Shown: one piece after another, positions 1 through 8,693 of the stretch
Layout of the letters: each line of letters starts with the position of its first letter
How positions within the stretch are numbered: the first letter of the stretch is position 1
Assembly (NCBI GenBank): GCA_958428235.1
Contig: CAUAFG010000014.1
Coordinates: forward strand, 1-64,000
Source of the DNA: Faeciplasma sp900553675
GTDB taxonomy: Bacteria; Bacillota; Clostridia; Oscillospirales; Ruminococcaceae
Reading direction: 5' to 3'
DNA: 64,000 nucleotides
The notes under the pieces: generated by a model
What the model was told of the DNA's origin: nothing
Databases searched by the model: none
The model's input: only the letters and a program-made list of their open reading frames with translations
Position numbers and translations under genes: made by a program

Positions 1-12
1 TAATAATATATA

Positions 13-62
13 ACCGAGATTTTCCTGCTTGGGGAGTCTCGGTTGCTTTTGGGCGCTTTTTT
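13..62 (+). terminator. Hairpin terminator at the window edge
   Basis: An inverted repeat (ACCGAGA near 14-20 and TCTCGGT near 37-43) is followed by a T-rich stretch and then TTTTTT at about 57-62. It most likely ends a plus-strand gene lying before the window. It may also help stop the minus-strand blaR1-like gene converging from the right. Confidence 0.6.
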
Positions 63-106
63 ACAGTGCCCTTGCTATTGTACGAAGATTGGGGATGCTA
101 TCGATA

Positions 107-2218
107 TTAATCTATAATCTTAACTTCCGTGGAAATTACCTTTAACACATTACATCCTGCATTATTAAAATGGATAACATAGTCGCCGCCCTCAGGAATC
201 TCAAAAATCACATTTGCATCCTGATTCTTTATTGTTTCCAGAAGCATAATGTCATAGTTTTCACAAAATAGCGGGAACACAGTTGACGAGACTGCAAGGT
301 TATTGCCGTTATTTTTGTAAAGACCAATCTGCCAGCGGGGTGTAGCTCCATCACGCTTGCCATAAATGACTTCTCCTGTTTCGGGGTCAGTCCATTTATA
401 TGGGTCGGGCACCTCATAGTTTTCTAAGTCTAAATCGACTATTACCTGAACCTTCTGTCCGGCTTTTAAGTCTTTCAAAAGCGATTCCGAGGTGCAAAGG
501 TCTACAGAGTTTCCAAGACCTATGTTGTAAGCGTTTTCAAGGTAAATGTCTTCAACAACCGCATCCCATGTTTTGCTTGCTCCGGTAGACACTTCTACGC
601 CGTCAATATAGTATTTACCCATTTCCGAACCGCCGGCAATTACGCCGATTGCGCTTAGTGAGACTTCAATGCAATCCATATAAACCGTTTCATCCGATTC
701 AAGGAAGCAGTAGATTTCTGTGTCTTTGTCAAACTCTTCTGTTAAACCGACCGTTCCATTGCAATAATCATTTTTTGACCAGAATCTTGATTTCTTAATG
801 ATTTCGCCGCCTGATATGAATCCCAATTTCATTGTGCTGTCAGAGCTGAACTTACCGCTCTTAGAGATAGTCAGCGATACATGGTCGCGCCCCTTATTGT
901 ATTCCGCCAAAAACGGTTTGCCGTCATCGTCGGTTACTATAACTTTGCCTTTAAATGCGAACTGCTTGGCGTCGGATATCTTCAAATAGCAAATGCCGTT
1001 TTCATCCGGTTCAAGCTCGGTATAGTCCTCGGTGTTAAGACCGCTGAACTCTGAAGCTGATATGCATTTAACCAAGCAGTTTGACTCGTCCCACGATGCA
1101 TCCACTTTGTGATACCCATACATTTTAGCTGATATTTTTTGCGGATAGCTAAGATATATCGGCTCAACGGTAACATCCGGCTCCTGCCTTACAGTGGTTC
1201 TGACAATCTCATCCTGCTCCTTGGCAACCGGTTTGGTAAACGCGCAAAGAGCTGTAGTAACCGCAATAGCCGCCGCAATCGTCACAGACAACGCGCTTAA
1301 TTTCTTATATTTCATAATTGCCACTATCCTTTCTTCAATAGTACTTGTTTTCAAATCGCTTAAAAGGAGGCTGCTTGCTCCGGCTTCGGTCAGTATGAGG
1401 GTTTTTGCATAGCCTGCTCTTTTGCTTCTGCCCAAGGTGTGGATAACGTCCTCGTCGCAGGCAAGCTCAATGTCCTTGGCGGCAGCCTTAAACATTATCC
1501 AGACCAGCGGATTAAACCAGTGCAGACAAAGTGCAAGTGCAAGCACAAGTTTTAAAGCCGAGTCAAAATACCGTATGTGCATATATTCATGTGTGAGTAT
1601 ATAGTTCAATGTTTCTTTCGTGCTGCTGTCAGCCGCTTTTGTTATGACTATCACCGGTCTGAACACGCCGTAGGTCAGGGGAGAGCCAATGTTATCGCAA
1701 ACTCTTACCCTGATGCGCCTGAGCGTTTTGCAACGGTCAAGCCATTCCAAAGCATACGGATTTGTGCATTCTCTGCCTTTTCCTATTTTTCTGAGACTTT
1801 TAACAAGGTCATGCCCGAAGAACGCCAGCATAGCCGCTGCTCCCAAAAGCCATACCGCAACCAGACAGGCTTTTAGCGGAAACTTTACAACCTTTTCGCG
1901 TGGACTTGCATTCGGTTCAACCATTGTATCATTTTGATCGCTCGACGGTCGGACACCCGATTCGTAAGGCGCAATAGCCGCAATATCATCCGCGCTGTCA
2001 ACAGGGATAATCACTTCGGCGGATTCCGCTGCGCAGACGGCTTTCTCCGAAGCAAGCACCGGAAGCTCCAGCGAAAAGGGAATAATCAGCCGCAGTGCAC
2101 ACACCGCCCACAGCACGGTTATAACCCGCCTCGGAAGCCGCCTTGCCAACGCTTTGCGAGTAAGCAGTATTAAAAGAATCAGCAGCCCGCAGCCCAGACT
2201 CAGCGTAAGCAGGCTCAT
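107..2218 (-). CDS. BlaR1/MecR1-type M56 membrane metalloprotease with an atypical sensor region
   Basis: This is a 703-residue signal-transducing protease of the BlaR1/MecR1 (peptidase M56) family. It has N-terminal membrane helices (about 3-20, 33-50 and 118-135), then the zinc protease motif HEYMH at 210-214 and the downstream glutamate in the LACDED segment. A further helix near 310-330 precedes about 370 extracellular residues. In the family, an outside signal activates the protease, which leads to cleavage of the partner BlaI repressor. The long outer domain does not show the combined penicillin-binding motifs of true BlaR1 sensors, so the ligand is unknown and beta-lactam resistance should not be assumed. 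The start ATG overlaps the blaI stop as ATGA, indicating translational coupling. The family call is firm; the ligand is open. Confidence 0.9.
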   Translation of the reverse strand: MSLLTLSLGCGLLILLILLTRKALARRLPRRVITVLWAVCALRLIIPFSLELPVLASEKAVCAAESAEVIIPVDSADDIAAIAPYESGVRPSSDQNDTMVEPNASPREKVVKFPLKACLVAVWLLGAAAMLAFFGHDLVKSLRKIGKGRECTNPYALEWLDRCKTLRRIRVRVCDNIGSPLTYGVFRPVIVITKAADSSTKETLNYILTHEYMHIRYFDSALKLVLALALCLHWFNPLVWIMFKAAAKDIELACDEDVIHTLGRSKRAGYAKTLILTEAGASSLLLSDLKTSTIEERIVAIMKYKKLSALSVTIAAAIAVTTALCAFTKPVAKEQDEIVRTTVRQEPDVTVEPIYLSYPQKISAKMYGYHKVDASWDESNCLVKCISASEFSGLNTEDYTELEPDENGICYLKISDAKQFAFKGKVIVTDDDGKPFLAEYNKGRDHVSLTISKSGKFSSDSTMKLGFISGGEIIKKSRFWSKNDYCNGTVGLTEEFDKDTEIYCFLESDETVYMDCIEVSLSAIGVIAGGSEMGKYYIDGVEVSTGASKTWDAVVEDIYLENAYNIGLGNSVDLCTSESLLKDLKAGQKVQVIVDLDLENYEVPDPYKWTDPETGEVIYGKRDGATPRWQIGLYKNNGNNLAVSSTVFPLFCENYDIMLLETIKNQDANVIFEIPEGGDYVIHFNNAGCNVLKVISTEVKIID

Positions 2219-2589
2219 TTTAAATCACCGTCTGCAAGCTCGTCAACCATTTTGTTTAGCCTTTCAACCTGCTCCTTTGTAAGCTTTCCGCTTGATATCA
2301 TCGAAGCAAAAAGCAGATCGGATGAGCCGCCGAAAAGCCTGTTTAAAAGCTCCTCGGTTTCGCTGCGCCTTACCGTCTCGCGGTCAATTGCTGCATGACA
2401 GATAAAGTTAGGCTCGCTGCGCTCAATCGCTCCCTTTGCTATGCACTTTTTTATTACGGTGTAGGTGGTGTTTTTGTTCCATCCGATTTCCTTTGCAAGG
2501 ATATCGGATATCTCCTTTGCGGATTTGTCGCCGCCGTCCCAAAGAACCTCCATCACCTTAAGCTCCGAGTTGAACAGCTTGTTGTCCAT
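2215..2589 (-). CDS. BlaI/MecI/CopY-family transcriptional repressor
   Basis: This 124-residue winged-helix repressor has the typical BlaI/MecI length. The N-terminal half (about 5-75) carries the helix-turn-helix core, with the family-typical segment around WNKNTTYTVIKKC. The C-terminal part is a helical dimerisation region. It is the first gene of a two-gene operon with the M56 protease and has a good ribosome site (AAAGGAGGACAT) before the ATG. Three dyads of the form ACTATTnnAATAGT lie directly upstream over the promoter, which predicts autoregulation and release when the protease is activated. No beta-lactamase gene is visible, so the target may be the divergent lipoprotein or distant genes. 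Confidence 0.92.
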   Translation of the reverse strand: MDNKLFNSELKVMEVLWDGGDKSAKEISDILAKEIGWNKNTTYTVIKKCIAKGAIERSEPNFICHAAIDRETVRRSETEELLNRLFGGSSDLLFASMISSGKLTKEQVERLNKMVDELADGDLK

Positions 2590-2614
2590 TTAAATGTCCT
2601 CCTTTTACTTGTGT

Positions 2615-2681
2615 ACTATTGCAATAGTCTAATACTATACTATCACAATAGTCTGAAAATGTCAAGACTATTACAGTAGTC
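2615..2681 (-). promoter_or_regulatory. blaI promoter with three BlaI-type operator dyads
   Basis: On the minus strand, TTGACA (2660-2665) and TAGTAT (2637-2642) are separated by 17 bp. Three related dyads cover this promoter: ACTATTGCAATAGT at 2615-2628 (perfect), ACTATCACAATAGT at 2639-2652 over the -10, and ACTATTACAGTAGT at 2667-2680 (extended by G/C to 2666-2681) abutting the -35. Their centres are 24 and 28 bp apart. The arrangement is what a dimeric repressor shutting its own promoter would need. Binding by BlaI is inferred. Confidence 0.8.
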
Positions 2682-2801
2682 TAATTGTAAATTTTCTGTT
2701 AATAGCAAAAATTGCAATCATCAGTGCAATATTTTTTCGTGATATTTTGTTTTACAGAATGAAAGACGCATGAAAATACAATCCAAAAGGAGTAACATAA
2801 A

Positions 2802-3746
2802 ATGAAAACAACCAAGAAAATTCTATCCATGCTTTTGGCTTTCGCCATGATTTGCACGCTTTTAGCTGCATGCGGGACTGATACTCCCAACGGCTCAGTC
2901 ACCGACTCAAACGGCGGGGAGGGGAACAACGCTGATGTTGTTGACACTCCCGTCGACGCTCCCATAGACCAAAATCCCGACACCGACCCACCCGAGGATC
3001 ACCCGGACGACTCGGAGGTTGACGCCTTTGATGAGGTTGATCCCGCAACCATCGAAAATGCGGTAATAGTCAGCGCAACCAAGTTCGCCGAATCGGAAGA
3101 AATAGGCTTCTCCTGCGCGGCGATAATCGAGGTCTATCCGGGCGGATATTCTCCTTTTACCTTCAGCGTCCCGACAAGCGCGATTGAGGGCGAATACGAT
3201 CCCGAAAAGCTTGAAGACCTCACCGGAGCAATAGTCAATATCGACTTCGACGGAGTTTTTATGGAGTCCTACCCTATGCAAATCGGTGGAGTTACCAAGG
3301 TTTCGATAACCGGCGAAAAAGCTGATGATGATACCATGAACGAGTGCAAATCCGGTTTTGTTTTTGATAGCTGCATCGAGGAGAATATGTACATCTGCGA
3401 GGGCTGGATAGTCAAGGCGGAAATGGCTTCCGACGATTCGGGCAACGCCGTTATCTACGCGATGGTTCAGCTCGGCGAGTGCGGAGTAAAGGATTATGTA
3501 AAGCTTGGCTTTCCCGCCGAAAAGATTCGCAATGAAGCGGGCGAGACTGTAGACTTAGAAAGCATAGCGCAGGGCACCTGCTTCGAGTTCGCCTACGATG
3601 GAAGCATGATATCATCCTCAGACGGCAAGGCAATATTTGAAATCAACTGGACTGACATGGATTATGTAACCATAGGCACGGAAAATGTCGGCTACACCGA
3701 CGAGCAGTATGCGGAGTTCTTAGCATATTTCGAGATTGATAAGTAA
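2802..3746 (+). CDS. Secreted lipoprotein of unknown function
   Basis: This is a 314-residue predicted lipoprotein. The N-terminus is MKTTKK followed by a hydrophobic stretch and a lipobox ending in LAAC near residue 24. About 50 residues rich in Asp, Pro, Asn and Glu follow, probably a flexible tether off the membrane. The remaining 230 residues look like a globular extracellular domain with beta-strand character; I do not recognise the family. An AAAAGGAG ribosome site precedes the ATG. The gene is divergent from the BlaI/M56 operon and its 5' region adjoins the operator cluster, so it may belong to the same signalling unit. A strong terminator follows at 3834-3880. Confidence 0.8.
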   Translation: MKTTKKILSMLLAFAMICTLLAACGTDTPNGSVTDSNGGEGNNADVVDTPVDAPIDQNPDTDPPEDHPDDSEVDAFDEVDPATIENAVIVSATKFAESEEIGFSCAAIIEVYPGGYSPFTFSVPTSAIEGEYDPEKLEDLTGAIVNIDFDGVFMESYPMQIGGVTKVSITGEKADDDTMNECKSGFVFDSCIEENMYICEGWIVKAEMASDDSGNAVIYAMVQLGECGVKDYVKLGFPAEKIRNEAGETVDLESIAQGTCFEFAYDGSMISSSDGKAIFEINWTDMDYVTIGTENVGYTDEQYAEFLAYFEIDK

Positions 3747-3808
3747 TTATATCTGCAAATATAAAAAAATATTAAACCTCAAAAATCCAAACAAGTTCAT
3801 ATAACTTA

Positions 3809-3837
3809 TTGCTATCTTTAGCGATATGTGCTAAAAT
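3809..3837 (+). promoter_or_regulatory. Possible promoter for the beta-galactosidase gene
   Basis: TTGCTA (3809-3814) and TAAAAT (3832-3837) are spaced by 17 bp on the plus strand. A start near 3844 would fall inside the following hairpin, so transcripts from here would not carry the whole terminator. This is a prediction from sequence alone. Confidence 0.35.
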
Positions 3838-3880
3838 CCAAGTATGGAATTATTAATTCCGAACTTGGATTTTTATTTTT
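3834..3880 (+). terminator. Strong intrinsic terminator after the lipoprotein gene
   Basis: AAATCCAAGT (3834-3843) pairs with ACTTGGATTT (3863-3872), with an inner GGAATT/AATTCC stem and a trailing TTATTTTT. It isolates the lipoprotein gene from the beta-galactosidase gene, which begins only about 18 bp downstream. Confidence 0.85.
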
Positions 3881-3897
3881 AGAAGGGCAGTGCGCAT

Positions 3898-6800
3898 ATG
3901 GATTTGACGAAAATTTCCGCCCCCGGCTCGGATAAAAGCCGCATGATTTACCACGAGGACTTTGAAGCCCTGCACATCAACACTCTCCCCAAACGCAGCT
4001 ATTTTGTCCCCTTTGCAAAGGACCAGAACCCCTTTGAAGCAAGGGAAACATCCCAAAGATTTGAGCTGCTTAACGGCGATTGGAGCTTCAAATATCTCCC
4101 GTCGGTAATAGATTTGGAGGACGATTTTACATCGTCGGTATATGAAAATACTATACCTGTTCCCTCAAACTGGCAGCTTCACGGCTATGACAGGGCACAG
4201 TATACAAATGTTGTCTACCCGATTCCGTTCGACCCGCCCTATGTCCCCGACGATAACCCAGTTGGCATATACTATCGCTCGTATAACTACAAGCCCGACG
4301 GCATGAAGCGTATACTTGTGTTCGAGGGTGTAGACAGCTGCCTGTATCTCTATGTAAACCACAGCTTTGTGGGCTACACACAGGTTTCGCACTCAACCAA
4401 CGAATTTGATATCACACCTTATCTTGCCGAGGGCGAGAACAGAATAACCTGCATCGTCCTTAAATGGTGCGACGGCACGTACTTAGAGGATCAGGACAAA
4501 ATCCGTCTGAACGGCATTTTCAGGGACGTTTACGTTTTATCCCGCCCCGAAGCAATGCTTAAGGATTATCGCGTAAAAACAATTTTAGACCTTGAAAACG
4601 GCACGGCAGAGCTAAAAGTCTCGGTCAAGGGAGCAGATGCTCATATCGCTCTTAAGGACAGAGACGGCAATCTTATCTGCGAGGGCGAAGCGCCCGACGG
4701 CGGCGAATTTACCGCCAATGTGGACAGCCCCGCGCTCTGGACAGCCGAGACACCTTATTTATATAACCTGACGATTGATACAGACAATGAGCTTATTGGC
4801 GAAAAGGTTGGCTTCCGCGATGTCTGCGTTAAAAACAGCACCGTTCTGGTAAACGGCAAGCTTGTCAAGTTCCGCGGCGTAAACCGTCACGACAGCTATG
4901 CCGATACCGGCTACTATGCACCGTATGAAAAGCTCGTCAAGGATATTGTCATGATGAAGCAGTTTAACATAAACGCCGTGCGCACCTCGCACTATCCCAA
5001 CTCACCGCTGTTCTGCAAGCTCTGCGACGAATACGGTCTTTATGTGATAGATGAAGCCGACTATGAAGCCCACGGCTGTGTTGAAATCCCCCGCGGCTGG
5101 CGGAATCTGTATGAGGATTATAAGTCGATATCCCTTATTTCCATGGATACCCGCTTTAAAAAAGCCATTGTGGACAGGGGAGAGTCGTTAGCCGAAAGGG
5201 ATAAAAACCGCCCCTGTGTTCTGTTCTGGTCGATGGGCAACGAGGCAGGCTACGGCGAAAACGTGCTTGCCGAAGCCAACAGAATAAGGGAAATCGACGA
5301 TACAAGGCTTCTGCATTACGAAAGCGTTGCCCACGCCTTGGATGATACCCCCGATGTTTTCGACGTTGTTTCACGGATGTACCCATGGGATGGCGAATTT
5401 GAGTGGAGAAAGAACGACGAAAAGGATAAGCGTCCGTTCATCCTCTGCGAATATTGCCACGCAATGGGCAACGGTCCCGGAGACTTGGAGGACTACCACG
5501 AAAACTTCTATCTTAGCGATAAGTTCTCAGGCGGCTTTATCTGGGAATGGTGCGACCACGGAATGATAATAGGCTATACCGCCGACGGCAAGCCAAAATA
5601 CGGCTACGGTGGAGATTACGGCGAACGCCACAACGACGGCAACTTCTGCATGGACGGTCTTATTTACCCCGACAGAACCCCGCATACCGGTCTGCGCGAG
5701 GCTAAGCAGGTCTACCGTCCGGTAAGAGTTTCCGCAACCGACAATTCCGGCGTTTTTGAAATAAAGAATTATCTTAACTTTGTAGACGCAGGCGATATCC
5801 TCAGCGGCGAATACGAGATTGCCGACAGCGGCAGGATAATCTCAAAAGGGAACTTTGATTTCAGCGTGAAGCCGCTTGAAACCACTCTTGTAACAATCCC
5901 CGAAGCGGCGCAGACTGACGGCGAAAGCGTTTATATCAGATTCATTTTCATAGCCAAGAATGCCACCTCATGGTGCGAAAAGGGCTTTGAAGTCTGCTTT
6001 GATCAGGTCTGCATAGCCGAAAAGAACGTCAAGCCCCAGCCTGTAATGCTTGAAGCTCCTGTTGAAATCTGCAACGAGCCGCTTAAGGTCAGTGTAACCG
6101 CAAACGGAATATCATATGTCTTCGATAAGAGAAAGGCCGAGATAGTCTCGATAATCAAGAACTGCAAAGAGCTTATCGACCGCCCGATATCACTTAACTT
6201 CTTCCGTGCTCCTACCGACAACGATAATCAGCGCGGCAACTGGTACCGCGCGCATCTCAATGATTATATCGTGAAGGTTTATAATGCCGATGTCACAGCT
6301 GAAAATAGTTGTGCAAAGGTGGAGTTTTACGAGAGCTTCGGATGGAGTATGCATCAGCCCTTTGCAAAGGCTCATACCGTCTACACCGTTTATTCCGACG
6401 GCACGCTGGAGATATCGAGCGAGCTTGAAACCTCGAATAAGGTCGAGCAGCTGCCGCGCTTTGGAATAAGGCTGTTTGTAAATAAATCCTTTGATACCGC
6501 CGAGTACTACGGCTACGGTCCTTACGAAAGCTATATCGACAAGCACAGAGCCTCGTATATCGGTCTTTTCAAAGACAAGATTGCCAATATGCACGAGGAC
6601 TATATCCGCCCGCAGGAAAATTCCTCCCACTGGGGCTGCAAGCATGCAAGCGTCACAAACGGCGAAACCACCATCCGCTTTGAAGCCGAGGGCGATTTCA
6701 GCTTCAACGCAAGCGTATACACTCAGGAAGAGCTTGCCGGCAAGCGTCATAACTTCGAGCTTGAGCAGTGCAAGTCAAACGTCATCTGCGTGGACAGTGC

Positions 6801-6903
6801 CATGGCAGGCGTAGGCTCAAATTCCTGCGGTCCTGAGCTGAGGGAAAAATACAGAATCCCGCTTCCCAACGTTTCCATGAATATACGAATGTTTATTAAG
6901 TGA
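3898..6903 (+). CDS. lacZ: Beta-galactosidase, glycoside hydrolase family 2 (LacZ type)
   Basis: This 1001-residue enzyme matches the usual length of LacZ-type GH2 beta-galactosidases, which split terminal beta-galactosides such as lactose. Order of parts: N-terminal jelly-roll sugar-binding domain (about 50-220), immunoglobulin-like domain, TIM barrel (about 310-600), further beta domain, and the C-terminal Bgal small-chain domain (about 725-995). The proton donor is Glu449 in the GNEAGYG segment and the nucleophile is Glu518 in ILCEYCHAMGN. No signal peptide is present, so it acts in the cytoplasm on imported sugar. The next gene, a secreted GH5 enzyme, starts 17 bp downstream, suggesting one glycan-use operon. 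Function is secure; natural substrate is not. Confidence 0.95.
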   Translation: MDLTKISAPGSDKSRMIYHEDFEALHINTLPKRSYFVPFAKDQNPFEARETSQRFELLNGDWSFKYLPSVIDLEDDFTSSVYENTIPVPSNWQLHGYDRAQYTNVVYPIPFDPPYVPDDNPVGIYYRSYNYKPDGMKRILVFEGVDSCLYLYVNHSFVGYTQVSHSTNEFDITPYLAEGENRITCIVLKWCDGTYLEDQDKIRLNGIFRDVYVLSRPEAMLKDYRVKTILDLENGTAELKVSVKGADAHIALKDRDGNLICEGEAPDGGEFTANVDSPALWTAETPYLYNLTIDTDNELIGEKVGFRDVCVKNSTVLVNGKLVKFRGVNRHDSYADTGYYAPYEKLVKDIVMMKQFNINAVRTSHYPNSPLFCKLCDEYGLYVIDEADYEAHGCVEIPRGWRNLYEDYKSISLISMDTRFKKAIVDRGESLAERDKNRPCVLFWSMGNEAGYGENVLAEANRIREIDDTRLLHYESVAHALDDTPDVFDVVSRMYPWDGEFEWRKNDEKDKRPFILCEYCHAMGNGPGDLEDYHENFYLSDKFSGGFIWEWCDHGMIIGYTADGKPKYGYGGDYGERHNDGNFCMDGLIYPDRTPHTGLREAKQVYRPVRVSATDNSGVFEIKNYLNFVDAGDILSGEYEIADSGRIISKGNFDFSVKPLETTLVTIPEAAQTDGESVYIRFIFIAKNATSWCEKGFEVCFDQVCIAEKNVKPQPVMLEAPVEICNEPLKVSVTANGISYVFDKRKAEIVSIIKNCKELIDRPISLNFFRAPTDNDNQRGNWYRAHLNDYIVKVYNADVTAENSCAKVEFYESFGWSMHQPFAKAHTVYTVYSDGTLEISSELETSNKVEQLPRFGIRLFVNKSFDTAEYYGYGPYESYIDKHRASYIGLFKDKIANMHEDYIRPQENSSHWGCKHASVTNGETTIRFEAEGDFSFNASVYTQEELAGKRHNFELEQCKSNVICVDSAMAGVGSNSCGPELREKYRIPLPNVSMNIRMFIK

Positions 6904-6920
6904 TACATAAAGGAGGACGT

Positions 6921-8081
6921 ATGAAAAAGCGTATTATTGCTATGATTTTATGTGTAATGACAGCTCTTTGCGGCTGCGGGCAGACAAATAGCACTCCCGA
7001 ATTTGACAAGTCGGTCAGCATGACTGCAAGCGAGGTTGCCGAACGCATGGGAATAGGTCTGAACATAGGCAATACCATGGAGGCGTATGAATCAACTAAC
7101 TGTGAAAAGTCATCATACGAATGGATTCCAATCTGCGGTGATAACACCCCCGAGGACTATGAAACCCGCTGGGGAGCAGTTGTAACCACTCAGAAGATTA
7201 TCAACGGCATCAAGGCGGAGGGATTCAACACCATCCGTATCCCTGTATTCTGGGGCAACATGATGGAAAACGACGGAACGTGGACTATCAATCCCGACTA
7301 CCTCGAAAGAGTCAAAGAAATAGTCGATTACTGCATGAAGGCGGATATGTTTGCTGTTGTAAACTGCCACCACTTCGACGAGTTCATCATCCGCAGAAAC
7401 AACGTTGAAGAATGCAAAGAGATATTTACCACTCTCTGGACTCAGATAGCCGATTACTTCAAGGATTACCCCTACACCCTTGTTTTCGAGGGCTTTAACG
7501 AGTATCTCGGCGGAAGCCAGTTCAACGAAAAAGGGAAATTGGTTGATCCCGGTCTGGATTCCGGCTATGATATGACAAACACCTGCAATCAGGCGTTTGT
7601 AGACGCGGTAAGAGCCACCGGCTCGAACAACGCCGATCGCGTTCTGATAGTCTCCGGCTACAACACCAATATCGACCGCACAACATCACCTCGCTTTAAG
7701 ATGCCCACCGATTCGGTTGAGGACAGACTTATGGTTTCGGTCCATTATGTCGACAACGCCATGTACTGGTCAAACTCCATCGGCAATCAGCGCTGGCTCG
7801 ATTATACCGACTCGCAGTGCAAGCTGCTTGAGGAGGCTTTCACAAGTAAGGGCATACCTGTTTTTCTGGGAGAGACAACAGCACAGTACCCCACCGACAG
7901 ATTTGCGTTTGACGCTGTTCACACCGATTCCGCCGAGTGCCTTGAAATAGTTCTGGATAAGCTTAAGGAAAAAGGCTTTGTTCCGGTTATATGGGACACC
8001 TGCAACGACTTCTATTCAAGAACAGACTGCAAAATCATCAAAGATGCAAACGCGGAGGTTGTTCACAACTATACAAAATAA
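6921..8081 (+). CDS. Secreted GH5 cellulase-type endoglucanase lipoprotein
   Basis: This glycoside hydrolase family 5 enzyme has 386 residues from the chosen start. The ATG at 6921 is preferred over an upstream in-frame ATG because AAAGGAGGACGT lies immediately before it and a lipoprotein signal begins there (MKKRIIAM, lipobox ending LCGC). GH5 signatures follow in order: the GLNIGNTME start of the barrel, GFNTIRIPVFWG, acid/base Glu194 in FEGFNEYL, and nucleophile Glu318 in VFLGET. Such enzymes cut internal beta-1,4 links in cellulose, mannan or mixed-linkage glucan; the exact specificity cannot be read here. It is anchored outside the cell, next to a cytoplasmic beta-galactosidase. Confidence 0.92.
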   Translation: MKKRIIAMILCVMTALCGCGQTNSTPEFDKSVSMTASEVAERMGIGLNIGNTMEAYESTNCEKSSYEWIPICGDNTPEDYETRWGAVVTTQKIINGIKAEGFNTIRIPVFWGNMMENDGTWTINPDYLERVKEIVDYCMKADMFAVVNCHHFDEFIIRRNNVEECKEIFTTLWTQIADYFKDYPYTLVFEGFNEYLGGSQFNEKGKLVDPGLDSGYDMTNTCNQAFVDAVRATGSNNADRVLIVSGYNTNIDRTTSPRFKMPTDSVEDRLMVSVHYVDNAMYWSNSIGNQRWLDYTDSQCKLLEEAFTSKGIPVFLGETTAQYPTDRFAFDAVHTDSAECLEIVLDKLKEKGFVPVIWDTCNDFYSRTDCKIIKDANAEVVHNYTK

Positions 8082-8094
8082 CAGGTTAAAATTC

Positions 8095-8133
8095 TGCGGT
8101 TTCTCTGAAAAAATCAGGGAAACCGCATTTTTT
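8095..8133 (+). terminator. Intrinsic terminator after the GH5 gene
   Basis: TGCGGTTTCTCTGA pairs with TCAGGGAAACCGCA across a short A-rich loop and is followed by TTTTTT at 8128-8133. Confidence 0.9.
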
Positions 8134-8143
8134 ATCAAAACTG

Positions 8144-8207
8144 TAGAAATCCTTTAAGATATATGCTATAATTATATAAATACGTCAGCCGACTTAACCT
8201 GCGGCTG
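8144..8207 (+). promoter_or_regulatory. Extended -10 promoter and leader hairpin
   Basis: An extended -10 element TGCTATAAT lies at 8164-8172 with only a weak -35. The leader holds a small hairpin, CAGCCG (8186-8191) with CGGCTG (8202-8207), just before the CCGGAGGA ribosome site of the next gene. Confidence 0.55.
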
Positions 8208-8225
8208 TATATCCGGAGGATTATT

Positions 8226-8693
8226 ATGCAAACCAACGTCAACCATTCGACTATTGCCAGCGAGCTTTTTATGCAGGGCTGTAACTGCTCTCAGGCGGTG
8301 TTCGCCGCTTTTTCTGATTTGACCGGATTGGAACGCGACTTCGCCCTGTGCATATCCTCTTCCTTCGGCGGGGGAATGGGAAGACTGCGCGAGGTCTGCG
8401 GAGCCTTCAGCGGAATACTGATGGTTGCGGGATGTCTATATGGCTATAGCGACGTTTCACAGCCTTCGCTGAAAAATCAGCATTACCGCCTTGTGCAGGA
8501 GCTTGCCGCGCGATTTAAGGCAGAGACCGGCTCGCTGATATGTCGCGAGCATTTGGGTCTTGCGGGAGCTTCCACGCCCGATTCACCGGTGCGCACCGCA
8601 GAGTTTTACAAAACCCGCCCATGCGCAAAGCTTATTGAAACAGCTGCGCGGATCATGGACGAATATATAAGCGAGCATCCGTATGACCGATAA
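8226..8693 (+). CDS. C_GCAxxG_C_C family protein
   Basis: This 155-residue protein belongs to the C_GCAxxG_C_C family, a group of small cysteine proteins thought to bind metal or redox centres and sometimes found near transporters. The GCNCSQAV segment carries Cys19 and Cys21. The family-defining glycine-rich stretch GGGMGRLREVCGA holds Cys58, and later cysteines sit in the LICREHLG and RPCAKLI segments. No signal peptide or membrane helix is evident. A good CCGGAGGA site precedes the ATG. The next gene starts 11 bp before this stop, so the two are translationally coupled. The biochemical role of the family is not established. Confidence 0.85.
   Translation: MQTNVNHSTIASELFMQGCNCSQAVFAAFSDLTGLERDFALCISSSFGGGMGRLREVCGAFSGILMVAGCLYGYSDVSQPSLKNQHYRLVQELAARFKAETGSLICREHLGLAGASTPDSPVRTAEFYKTRPCAKLIETAARIMDEYISEHPYDR

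Noticed and set aside
107..2218. Beta-lactam resistance locus
   Set aside because: No beta-lactamase or PBP2a gene is nearby. The protease outer domain has an isolated STMK tetrad but not the other penicillin-binding motifs.
6190..6750. Minus-strand open frame (186 codons) within the beta-galactosidase gene
   Set aside because: It is a shadow of the conserved C-terminal domain coding frame and lacks a start signal.
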